The notes below the pieces were generated by a model. It did not search any database. It was not told the origin of the DNA and worked only from the letters and a program-made list of their open reading frames with translations. A DNA stretch of 64,000 nucleotides from Camelus bactrianus (taxonomy: Eukaryota; Chordata; Mammalia; Artiodactyla; Camelidae): positions 2,496,001-2,560,000 of the forward strand of contig NC_133557.1 in assembly GCF_048773025.1 (NCBI RefSeq). The letters are read 5' to 3'. The number at the start of each line of letters is the position of its first letter. Position 1 is the first letter of the stretch. The translations under genes and the position numbers were made by a program. Shown piece after piece: positions 1-10,296 of the stretch.

Positions 1-117
1 CTTTTTCCTCCATGCAACTAGAGGTTGAACTTTTTCACAGTACCAGGCAGAGAAGAGACTCAATAAATGTGACTTGAGTGAAAAAGCAAATGAATAAAGC
101 AAAAAAGTAAGATTCAC

Positions 118-620
118 CTTCAGTGGGAGTAAACCCAAAGTTTCTATTGGTCTCTTTTGGTTGCAAGTGACAGAAACTCTAAGACAAACCAGCTTCAGCA
201 AAAACAGTTATTTAACTGATTAATGTAACTGAAACATTCCATGGGTGACTGAATCCAAGAATTCAAATGAAGCCATCCCATCAGGACCACGGTTTCCCCA
301 TGGATATTGGCCCTACTTTCCACTGTTTGTTTCTTTCTTGAGTTCTGAGTGGTACATTCTTACATTCTTCCAGCAGAAAAGAGAGGATGTCACTTTCCAA
401 CAGTCCTAGGAAAGCCTTGACTGAATCTCCTTGACTCTGACTGGATCACTTGCCCATCCCTGAACCATTGGGTAGGGGATGTCCTGTTCACTCAGGCCTG
501 CAACAAAGGAGGTGGGAGGAGTGAATGAGGGATAACTGCGTTGACAGGAAGTGAGAGTGTGGGGTCCAAAAGACAAAATCAGGATCAGAGTAGATGGATG
601 CTGCCTCTGCTCAGATGCCA
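118..620. repeat. Ancient interspersed repeat, family not named
   Basis: The stretch opens with a phrase around 158-175 (ggttgcaagtgacagaaac) that I recognise from a common old mammalian repeat, and the text through about 600 follows the same pattern. I cannot name the family with confidence. It shows no coding potential beyond short chance frames. Confidence 0.35.
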
Positions 621-659
621 CGTCAACCAGACTAAAGGAGAAAAAGAATATATGAAATT

Positions 660-1160
660 ACAACACACACTGCACCTGACCCCCTTGTGCCTTACCTCCA
701 GTACCTCTGTCTCTCTGCCACAGCACTGCTGCAGCAGCCAGATGTAGGAGGCAGAACCAGACACCTCACCTCAACTGCACTTTCTATCCTGGGGCTTTCA
801 CTGTCACAGCCCCAGGGACACCAGCAGGAACCCAACCAGCAACTCTCATGCAAGTGGGAGCCTGGAAGTGGGAGGGAACGAACAACTCAGGAGGCATCCT
901 TGACAGTGAGGGAGGGAAACCAGTGGATAAATACTCCCTTCTTCTCAGAAGACAATCCTACACAGCTTCTGTTCTGGACTGAGCCCCAGTTGCCCACAGC
1001 CAAAACCAGCTCAATAATGTTCCCTGACGTTAGCTTTCTCTCCCTCTTTGTGTCTCTCTTCCCAGTCTCCTATTCCTGCTCCCTGGGGTCATTCCCCAGA
1101 ATAACCTACCTGTGCACAAATCCTTGCCTCAGACTCTGCTTTTCAGTAGATTCTACACTA
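660..1160 (+). repeat. Ancient repeat 'family A', copy 1
   Basis: The 3' part (about 1055-1142) reads as a degenerate copy of a terminus also found at 23540-23672 (+) and, reverse-complemented, at 23764-23880. Shared landmarks, in order, are a tcc-ctgctccc block, a polyadenylation-like aataa-c block and a closing ctctgctt-type phrase. A 224-codon open frame (687-1361) runs through it, but the translation has no recognisable domain and continues into a CA-type tract, so I read it as chance. I cannot give the Repbase name. Confidence 0.4.
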
Positions 1161-1199
1161 ATGCATGTACACACGCACGTGCACGTGCACACGCACACC
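1161..1199. repeat. Alternating purine-pyrimidine (CA/GTGCAC) tract
   Basis: About 39 bp of near-perfect purine-pyrimidine alternation (acacgcacgtgcacgtgcac and flanks). This is an imperfect CA microsatellite with Z-DNA potential. Confidence 0.8.
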
Positions 1200-1200
1200 C

Positions 1201-2015
1201 TTGACAATTTGCAGGAGGCTAAGAAAACACAACAAACTATGCCTTTTCCTCTTCTCTCATATTGGAATCCCTTTCTCCCATCCACATTCCTTTCTGCCCA
1301 TCTTCAGGTGAGCCTCAGTAGCTTTACTGCGTGGTTCTACAAGAAAATAAAACCCACCTGAAAACTCTGTCCCCCTCCAAATTCTCTTCTGCATCCTGAG
1401 AAGGCTTCTTTCTCTAATCAAGAACAAACAATCGGGGTTATTACAAAAAGCAGCCATGGAAGGAGAAGGCCAGGAAATGAGAAGAGGAAGTTACATGTGA
1501 CTTAGGCCTGAAAGGGTGAACAGGATCTCCACACTCAAGGAAGTCATGTGGGCTGGACATCCCAAGACCCTGGGCTGACAACTGACATGTGGCAGGGATG
1601 CTGGAGAGTGTGTCTGTCTCCCTGGACAGCAGAGATGATGTCAGCTCCAGACCACCACTGAGCTTCCAGAACGCCCAGAGTTGCCACAAAATAAGTAGAA
1701 ATGGTATCTACATTCTCATCGCCTAACCCACCAAACAAGGAAAACACCTCCAAAAATCCCAGAAAACACAAAGAACAAGATAAATTTAACATCTATCTCA
1801 CATCTATAACACAGATCAATATTTTTTTAAGTACAAAGATTCAACAGCTATGTGAGCAAAGGAAGGGAACAGATGACTCACTCCAGAAGAGACAGAGTTT
1901 GGATGACAAAAGGGGGACTAGACAACCATGTTCGTCAAAGCTACACAAATTAAACAAGACGCCATTTTTCTATCCAAATAACCATAACCAAGAGTAACAG
2001 CTTAAATGTCGCTAC
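1201..2015. other. No gene seen
   Basis: Unique-looking sequence with only short open frames in every direction. No recognisable repeat, splice-bounded exon or RNA gene. Confidence 0.6.
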
Positions 2016-2019
2016 AGAG

Positions 2020-2560
2020 ACTGTAAATTGAACAATATTTTGGAAAGCCATTTGACAATATTAACAAAAGCCTGAAATCCTTTCATTACCTTTGATCACA
2101 CAATTTCATATTTCGGAATCTACAGGAAGAAGATAATCCTGAACACAGGAAAAAAAATCTGACTTTACAATTATCATGCCCACTTGCAGCATTATAATAG
2201 CCAAAAAACAGGGAATGTTACCTTCTTACAAGGGAATACTAAAGCAAATGACAGCCTGTTAGTATGCTATATTATGTAACAATTTAAATGATATTTATCA
2301 GTGATTTACAATAATATATATGCTTACATCATCTGAAATAAAAAGTCAGAAAACAAAACTATATATACAATATAATTAAGTTATGTAGGAAGAACAGGAA
2401 TGCATGTATAAAAGTTTGAAGTGATAAATACGAAAATGTTAACAGGCCTTGTCTTTGAACAATGGTACGTACAATGCTTTCCTATATTTTAAAATGCTCT
2501 GCAAGTACATACCTAATGGGATAATGTAACTTTTGTTATTTTTTCTAAAAAAAAGATTAA
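2020..2560 (+). mobile_element. L1M-type LINE, 3' UTR remnant
   Basis: The order of phrases (gccatttgacaatatt, then gcagcattataatagcc, then an A/T-rich stretch ending near ttttgttatttttt) follows the 3' end of an old L1M/L1ME-type element. It is strongly diverged, has no intact frame, and no target-site duplication is readable. Confidence 0.65.
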
Positions 2561-4030
2561 TGGTTAAAAATTGTATCCCTACAGTGAAGACAAAAACCAT
2601 ATAAAAATATATCTACCTGTGGACAAGCATGAGGAAGAACACAGAAATATGAACAGTCGTGGCACTTAGATCCAAGGACCAGAGTGGTTTTTATTTCCAT
2701 TACGGTTCTCATAGCACTGTTTGCAAACCAGTAACCCACATACACACAGGAAGCGACGACGCTGAGGCTGATTTGAGGATGGCTGAAACTCTGGCCCACA
2801 GGGATGGGTAGAAATAGATGCCAAGGCAAGAACCAAGTCATGGCTGTGAGAATTGTGAGAATCGAATGCTCAAGAATGTAAAATCAAGCAGGTCTTCCCC
2901 GAAGTCTGAATGAAGGATGGTCCAAGGAATTAAGAGCTTCATCTCTGATCACCCTTCAAAACCTTTAAAGATGGGCTTCTTGACTTTCAGAAGCTAAAAG
3001 TCATTGACAGAGCCCTCAAGAAGCAAAAATGAGGGAGAAAGTTCCCGAAGCAGATAAATACATTCCCGTGTGTAAACATATGTGTTCTCAGATAACAGGG
3101 TCAAATGCATTCAACCACAGCAATGACATGACCGTCTTAGAAAGTGCCCAGCTTCCCACCTTTGGACGCAGCTGAATGGTAGAAGCTACTTCCAGTTTCT
3201 GCATAACAAAATTCAAGCACTAGACTCCAGCGTGTAGGGCTTGAGGGAAAAAAGGAGCATGGACTCAGCCCAACTGCCATTCCATTTACTGAAAGCTTCA
3301 AAATATTACCAACTCTGTTTGAAATGCGTCAGCAACGGTTCATTTTTTTTCCTTTTTATCAAAACACATTTAGGCTGTGGTGAATGACAGCATAAATCTT
3401 AAATAGAAAAGATACAGGGAAAAAAAAAAAAAAAAAGACCACCCGGCTAGAACATAACTGTAAATGTCTCCATAAAACTGTATTTGAATTCTGATCTTAT
3501 ACACAGAAACGCATTTAACCTTCCCAGCAAGACGCTTTCACCAGCTTCCAAAGAAAGTGTTACCAATTAAGCTAAAGAAACTTTAAGAGTCGATTTTAAT
3601 TACACCAAGAGATGCTCCAATCACTTCCTAGCTCCAGTTGAAGTTTTTACTAGAGATGGCTGGAACCAATTTACGTGCTTTTATGTTGCGTCTAGACTTT
3701 AATAAGCGGTTTAAGCACGAAGCGAGCCGAAGCCAGCATCGAGCAGGCTGCAGTGTAGCCGGCGTGTAGAAATACAATAGCCCTCAGGTCCCCTCCCAGG
3801 CCCTTCTCGCTGCTATCAGAGAATCTCTGCCATGTGGCTTCAAAAGCAACAGGATCCAGCCTTTGTGATAAGATTTGCCACCCTTTTTCTTTAACTTGGT
3901 TCAAGTTTTTCTCTGCCGCCTCAATCCCACAGGCCTCCTAAGATCACTCACTAGAGCCTTTCTCTTTTTCTCAGGAAGAACTGGGGGAAATGGAGAGAAG
4001 TGATTTGGAAACAGGTGCACCTTTCAGGAC
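2561..4030. other. No gene seen; candidate conserved block inside
   Basis: Unique-looking sequence. It holds a 17-base A run (3420-3436) and a local rise in CpG at about 3685-3760 within otherwise CpG-poor DNA. The flank 3540-3680 carries TAAT/ATTA-type words (ccaattaagc, ttttaattac). No open frame with protein-like features. Confidence 0.55.
3420..3436. repeat. Poly(A) run
   Basis: Seventeen consecutive A residues. There is no recognisable retroelement immediately upstream, so I call it a simple repeat. Confidence 0.85.
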
Positions 4031-4034
4031 AGAG

Positions 4035-4150
4035 CCACTGGAGGTGGGAGTCCAGGTGCTGCTACTTACTTGCGAGTGAACTTCAGGAAGTCACGTGGCC
4101 TCCCTGAGCCTCCATTCCCACATGTGTAAAATGGGATTCCTACATGGAGG
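4035..4150 (+). mobile_element. MIR SINE fragment
   Basis: Matches the MIR core in order: a 'tgctacttac' block, 'gaacttcaggaagtcac', a 'cctccctgagcctc' block and 'tgtgtaaaatggga'. Ancient and diverged; the 3' part is missing. Confidence 0.8.
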
Positions 4151-4913
4151 TTTTTGTGTAGACAAAACACAGTACTCTCTGCGGCTGGCTGCAGCAAGGA
4201 TTCCTGTTCTTGTGATCTGTTTAAGGAAGTACTGTCAAGGGAAACCAGAGAGGGGGTCCCTGGGCAGGAAGGGGAAGACGCCAAGCAAGGGTGCAAATTT
4301 CCCACAAATTCCCAGCCTCTGCCTGGTCCCCAGGGGAGCTCTAGAGCATCTTTGTACCTTGGAGTCTGTCCTGCATTAGGGAAAGGGGGCCAGGCTTTCA
4401 TAGTTCCACCTGTCAGTCTTGGCTACAGATGGTCAGGCTGGGACTGGCCAGGAATGTAAACTCCCAGGCACTCACGGTTCTTGGTGGGGGTGAGGCAGCT
4501 CCGTGTGCCCATAGAAAACCTTCTGAAGGTCAGAGGTTCCAGCTGGTGGCAGAAGCTGGCAGAGAGGCTCCCAGCAGGTAAAAGGGCTCTGGGCTGAATG
4601 TGATTGCACCCCAACTTGGCAAACCATGCTGGAGCAACATCCTACCGATAACATCCTACCAACCACTACAACCACAACCAGTAAGACTTAACACTTTTGA
4701 GGATTAGGTATCTCTCGTGGAAGCATCTTACATGCATTAGCTAACAACTCATGGAGTGTGTTCAATTGCTAGCACCATCGTGAGGTGGGGGAAACTACAG
4801 CTATGAAGGATAATCCCACACACACCTAGAAGCAGCAAAGCTGGGCTGAGAAACCTGTTCCTGTAACTCCAGAGGCTGGAGACCAAGTCCCTACCTACTG
4901 TATTATTGCTGTC
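4151..4913. other. No gene seen
   Basis: GC-richer than its surroundings with several overlapping chance frames on both strands (up to 111 codons, 4066-4401 minus). None shows domain-like composition. No repeat recognised. Confidence 0.5.
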
Positions 4914-4927
4914 TATGAAACCTGTAA

Positions 4928-5231
4928 TTTTTTTAATTTTATTTTTTATTGAGGTATAGCTGATTTACAATGTTAGTTTCAGTTATACAGCAAGGCAATT
5001 CAGTTATACATATACATACATATATACACATATATTTTCAGCATCTTTTCCATTATAGCTTATTGTAAGAAACCGAATATAGTTCCCTGTGCTATACAGT
5101 AGGTCTTTGTTGTTTATCTGTCTTATATACAGTCGTGTGTGTCTGTTAATCCCAAACTCTTAATTTACCCCTCACCCTCTTTCCCCTTTGGTAACCATAG
5201 TTTATTTTCTATATCCATGAGTCTATTTCTG
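4928..5231 (-). mobile_element. Young L1, 5'-truncated 3' UTR copy
   Basis: Reverse-strand L1 3' UTR of the cetartiodactyl type. It begins with a T-rich stretch (the poly(A) tail read in reverse), then the gaggtatagctgatttacaa and gttccctgtgctatacagta landmarks. A 14-bp direct duplication (tatgaaacctgtaa) lies at 4914-4927 and 5232-5245, which marks an ordinary L1 insertion truncated to about 300 bp. Four other copies in the window share the landmarks (17.5, 39.7, 45.1 and 50.0 kb). Confidence 0.9.
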
Positions 5232-5245
5232 TATGAAACCTGTAA

Positions 5246-7200
5246 ATTAAGAGCCAAGTGGCAACGATCATCACAGAGTGTGGGCACATAAAGGGAGTGA
5301 GCAAAACTGGTGGGTTTTAGACAACTGAGTGAACAACAGTTGTTTAGGTTAAACGTTTAGGTCTTTGGGGCCCATATTTCCAATATTGACTGTAGAAGGT
5401 GGTAACTTACAGGGGGAAGAAGATAATCCCCTAGTTCCATGAGCATCACACCTATTAGCTGGCAAGGTTAATGTGAAAGTCATTCAGTGCATCTGCTTCA
5501 CCTGGAGCTTATAACCTTCGAGCAGCGTAAGGCAGGTGGCTGTGCTGGGTGGGGCTGCCTTCCCTCGATGGGACACTGACCTAGTGACAACAGGTATCTT
5601 AGATCATGACTAGATGTCACACAGTTGCTCTCAGTCCAAAACAATCCTGTTTACCAATATCTACCATTTGTAGACTCACATTTTCAGGGATTTCTTTACA
5701 AGAGTGCAAAGGTATCAGTGGTAAGTTGATTGAACTAAATGGAGCTGCCATTTTTGTAATTTAAAAATAGATGAATATCAACACATGTACATGGTTCAAC
5801 CCCATAGGTCACTGAGAGCAAAAGGTTAAAAAAAAAAAACCTAAAGAAGTGTCTTCTGCAAATCTTATGGTGCTTTCAAATGGCTGAATGACGTGTGATG
5901 TTAAGTGGGCAGCGCTGTTTGTTAAAACCAGTGCTCAGTTTTGCCAGAGCGGTGGCCAAACAACAGTGAGTAACCAGAGCTGGAGGCAGCTCATCTAGAA
6001 ACTGAGCCAAACAAACCCTATGGCCAAACGAGGAGAAAAAGAGATTAATCTGAGTCTCCTCTCACTGGTCTTATGGAGGTGGTCTAAACCAATGCATAAA
6101 TAGACCAGAGGAAGGTGGCAATAAGAAGAAAAATGAAAGAACTCATAAGCCTGTAACTTTCAGGCTGGATGACAAATGCTGAATGTACCTGTCTGTATCA
6201 ACCCCCTTCCCTCTCACGCCTGCTGCTGCAGCTTATCATGAATTACACATGTCATCAAAAAGCTCTATTTCATATAATCTGTATAACTGTGAAACTTGAA
6301 AACTTGAGATTTAAAAGGCAAAATCAGCCCTGCTCTGCTCTGTCACTAACAAGTGCTGTAATCACTAAACCTTGGGTCTGAGAGCGACAGACCCCATCCA
6401 GGGGATGGCACATGGACTCCAGGGAGTGAAGGAATCTAGCTCTTGCTTGAGCTGCATGGGAACCAGTGCCATGATCATTGTTTATGTGCATCAAGGACAT
6501 GGGAGGATGAATGGCCATGCATGGACCACACATCTGTCCTCCTGACCCATGGACTGAGCCTCCCAGGCTTTGGTTTACTGATCCATACAAGATGACACTT
6601 GAGCTAAGCTGCATCTGCCCATCCTTCTGTGTCTACCATTTTGGGATTTTTTTTTTCTAATTAGCTATAAATGTCATCTCTTTCCTGATATTCTGTCACA
6701 GACTCTTGGTTGCCCAGAACTTTTCACTGCAAAGGGACAGTAGCAGCCATCACCCTATTCCCTATTTCTCCCTCACTTTGAGTTACTACTCCTGCCCTCC
6801 TCTTAGCTCAGCTCAGCCCCACTCTATCATGTTGTTTTAATAACGTAATAACAATGGATGCCCCATATCGTGTCTTTAAATAATATCCCACAAAGCCTTG
6901 TCACATTCCCATCTCTCTGAATTTGCTACAGAAAAATCAAGATGGTGCCTCTGGTGAGCCTGTGAACATCATTCCTGTGATCTTGAAAGTGGCTACTTTC
7001 AGGTTATTGCACTGGATGGCACTTTCTGCCTCCTAACTACCACTGATCAGCTTTTCCACACAAACGTGGTCGAAGTAATACTGTTAAGAGCTTCAAGTTA
7101 TTGAGTCTCTTAAGACACTAGACCCTTAGGAACATAAACCCATTTAATTCTTACAACTCTCCCTGAAGTTGAGTGTCTGTCCTGGACAGCATGCGGGTGG
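5246..7200. other. No gene seen
   Basis: About 2 kb of unique-looking, AT-leaning sequence with short homopolymer runs (for example 5829-5840). Open frames are under 100 codons. Nothing recognisable. Confidence 0.55.
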
Positions 7201-7204
7201 CGAT

Positions 7205-7690
7205 CCCTGTACCAGTCAAGGTTCCAACAAGAAAGACCTGGCCCACTGAAAGGGCTCACTGAGTTGAGTGAAGGGACTATTTACAAAACCAGCTAGGGAT
7301 GGTGAAGCGCCCAGGATCCAGCAAAAGTGGGAAGCCATTACCCTGTAGGCCTGGAGAAGAGGACTGTTACTAAAATGCTAGGGAGAGTGGTAGCCGTGCT
7401 AGCGGGGCTGATGGACAGAGGCTTGGCACTGACGGAACCACAGCCAGGTTAGGGGGGCGGGAGGAGATGAACAACAAATGCCCCAACTTCTCTCCCTTCC
7501 ATTGTCTGATCTCCTTCCAATGCTTCCCATCAGCTACGCCTAACAGGAAACCCACAGCCATGGAGCACAGGCAAAACAGTTCAGAGGTCCGTCCCCAGGG
7601 CACACATAGCAGGGCAGAGAAGAATGGAGAACAGATCTGGAGGAGCAAATGGAGATTATCAAGGGCTGTCCCCTACTGAACAATGTAGGG
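7205..7690. repeat. Ancient interspersed repeat, family not named
   Basis: The run from about 7490 to 7650 (ctcccttccattgtctgatc, then aggaaacccacagcc, then gagaagaatggagaacagat) is a text I recognise from a dispersed old mammalian repeat. I cannot name the family. Chance frames on both strands follow it. Confidence 0.35.
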
Positions 7691-8119
7691 GATGTTGACC
7701 CAGCTGCTGAAGATGGTTTCAGGGATTGGATCCTGCGCCAAAGGCAACCATCCACAGGCTGAGGAAGTCTGGCATGAGAACTCTGACCAACAGGGGCTCC
7801 CTATTCGGTGGTAACCTCCTGATTCAGTGGGATCCTCTCTACTGGTGGAGTTTGAATGCAAGATAAGGTCAAGGAGAGAGAGCCATGGAAAGAGGAGAAA
7901 GAAGAAAAACCCCCGAAGGCAGAGTGGAGACAGATGTGCAGAGAGACGAGGAGATGAGAAGAAACCAGGCCATGAATATGGCAGGGCCTTGTAGGAAGGG
8001 GTTGCCTTCTTCTGCACGATGACCATTTGCCACATTTCCTAAAGTGCCCATGTCTCTTGTCGTAATCCCCAAGTAACCTGAGCCTGCCTTTGATCTTCAC
8101 AACCTGAATGGCTCCAACC

Positions 8120-8270
8120 AGCAAAACGCAATTACCCTGATTTTACAGTTGAGTTAATTGAGCAAGAATAATTAAGCATCTACCCGAGGTGACATAGCAA
8201 ACAAGTGCCCACCAAGGAATTCAAACCTGCTTCCATCTGTTACAAGCCCAGGGGCTCTCCACTGAGCAAC
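8120..8270 (-). mobile_element. MIR SINE fragment
   Basis: Reverse-strand MIR order: 'gattttacagttgagttaa', then 'aagcatctacccgaggtgacatag', then 'gaattcaaacctgcttcc'. Diverged, no ends visible. Confidence 0.65.
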
Positions 8271-8408
8271 ACTGTCAGTTTCACCCCAAGACAGGGCTGT
8301 CCCAGTAACAGAAGCAAAGGATGGTTTTCTGATTTTCCCAAGAAAAACCCCCAATTATTGGAGAATTTCTACCGCTACCGGTGGATAAATGCCTGTGGGG
8401 ATTTTTTT

Positions 8409-8501
8409 GTTTGTTTGTTTTCTTGCTTTTTGGTTTTTGTGTGTGTATGTGGTTTTTTTGTTTTTTTTTTTGTTTTTTTTTTTTTTTTTTTTTTTTTTTT
8501 T
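8409..8501. repeat. T-rich tract with (GT) and long poly(T)
   Basis: T-rich DNA with TTTG units and a short GT run, ending in an 11-T run, one G, then 29 consecutive T. It creates poly-phenylalanine chance frames on the plus strand. No retroelement body adjoins it that I can recognise. Confidence 0.85.
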
Positions 8502-9779
8502 GGTCTGGAGCTCACAGCCTTCTAAGAGCTGTTCATAATGGTCTGCTTAACCAAAGGATGTTAAAGAGAACCATCTCAGGGACATTGGCAGATGTTCCTG
8601 GCTAAAAAGGCTTTCTGGAATATAAGAGAAAGATATTTCACATCCATTTCCTTTCCTAGATCCCTCGAGGACTGAATGTGACCAAAACATACTGGGAACA
8701 GTGTGTGACGCTCCTACAACAAACAACCCACATGGCCTCAGAAAGGACAGAAAGTATTTCCATTATATGCATAATAAAAATTGCATCTTCCATTGCTTCA
8801 ACTGGGAGAAGTCATGGAAGCAATAGGATCATAATTAGTGACATAACTAATATAATCAAAACAGAGCCATCAAAAGACTAGTGGGCAACTGGGGGCCCGG
8901 GAGAGGAATGGAGAAGGTTTCTAAGACAGCTTCTGCCTCATGGAGGCTTATATTCTAAGACAAAGTAAGCACGTGTTCCGTCATCCCCATGTGTTCACCG
9001 CCCCCTTTACGATCTTGTCATTAATTTGAAGGGCAAGTTCATTTCCACAGGTCAAGCTTGGCAATGAATGTTGAGAACCCCGTTCAGCGGTGGAAAAACC
9101 TCTAGAATGTTTTCCCACCTTCAAACCAGGGCTTCCTTATCGAGTTCATCAAAGTGTTTTGTTTTGTTTTGTTTTTTTAAAATACAAATGTCTTACCAAT
9201 TTGCCCAGGAAGAATAAATCTTCACAGCCACCTCAAAGGCTTGACAACTTGATTTTCATTGTGTGGAGCTGGGTGGGTCCCGCTGAACTGGGCTTCCGAA
9301 GGAGACCCAGCCCTTCTCCACAGTCTCCAGCCCAGTCACTCCAGCGAGTGTGATCAAAGCGGGAGGAAAGCCCAGCCACTGAGCCTCAAGGAATAAAGCT
9401 TAAAACAACAGATTTGTTTCTTGGCTTCTCTCTTCAATACATTCAGAGTGTTTAAAGCCCTGTAAGGAAACGCTTTGGGGCCCTGGATGTGAGCGAGGCC
9501 CATCTAAACCCCTTCCCAAGAGGAAACCTCTCACCTCGGTGGGGTAAATTAGCTCATTAAGAGCAGCCAGAAGCAGGCAGGAAACCTGGGGAAGTAGGAG
9601 CTTTAATTCAAAGCACAGAAAATTATAGATTTCTTTACACATTAAAAAAGCATTTATCTTGGCGAAAAATGAAACGACTTTTCAATGATCAACACATGGT
9701 TTATATCTGCTTTGCTAATTTATATCTACCCACCAGTCTGTCTACTACCAGGAAATTGTTCAGCTACCAGGAAATTCAA
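8502..9779. other. No gene seen; possible conserved block at 9500-9720
   Basis: Unique-looking sequence. A weak L2-like phrase sits at 8938-8960 (tcatggaggcttatattc). The interval 9540-9720 is rich in homeodomain-type words (taaattagctcattaag, agctttaattcaaag, ctttgctaatttatatc). No supported gene. Confidence 0.5.
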
Positions 9780-10060
9780 TTACAGTCAAGAAATCTTTTG
9801 TTGAACACCTACTATGTGTCTGCGGCATAACTGTGACTCTAGTAAACACAATAAAAAAAATAGAACACAGGTGTCTACCCCCAGTTCAGGAAGTAAGACT
9901 CATGTGTATTAAGAATTGGAAGCCATTTGCATTTTACTCCTCCACAAACACTTAGAATTTTCTATTCACCAGGCATTGAGCTCGGATGGGAATGACGTAC
10001 AATGCAACAGTAAAATGTGTTGCATTCGGTGGAACCAAGTGCTAAGATGTACAGAGGGAG
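9780..10060 (-). mobile_element. L2 LINE 3'-end fragments
   Basis: Two short reverse-strand pieces match the L2 3' terminus: 'gttgaacacctactatgtgtc' near 9800 with the following 'gtaaacacaata', and 'caccaggcattgagctcgg' near 9968. Both are old and diverged. Confidence 0.5.
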
Positions 10061-10149
10061 GAATGGGTCAAAAGGAAGCAAGGGATTGAAAAAGAGAGAG
10101 TGACGTTTCTTCCTAGAGCAAACTGGACCTGAGCTGACCCTGAAGGAGG

Positions 10150-10262
10150 TCAGTGTGGCCTCTGGGAGATCTGGCTTTGGTCTCTGCTCCACTGCTCCTG
10201 AAATCTCGGACTATTTCAGTTTTCTGAGCCTTAATTTTCCCGTTTAGAATAAATACACTAGA
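10150..10262 (+). mobile_element. MIR SINE fragment
   Basis: Forward MIR pattern: 'ctctgctccactgctcctga', then 'tcagttttctgagccttaat', then 'tcccgtttagaataaata'. Diverged. Confidence 0.55.
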
Positions 10263-10267
10263 CTCAA

Positions 10268-10296
10268 ATTATTCATTCATTCATTCATTTATTATT
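10268..10296. repeat. (ATTC)n microsatellite
   Basis: Five to six ATTC units with slight decay at the edges. Confidence 0.85.

Noticed and set aside
687-1361. 224-codon open frame, the longest in the window
   Set aside because: It runs through an ancient repeat terminus and an alternating CA/GTGCAC tract (HVHTHVHVHTHT). No domain, no protein-like composition and no splice-bounded structure.
8205-8605. Frames with long poly-Phe segments
   Set aside because: Produced by the T-rich tract at 8409-8501.
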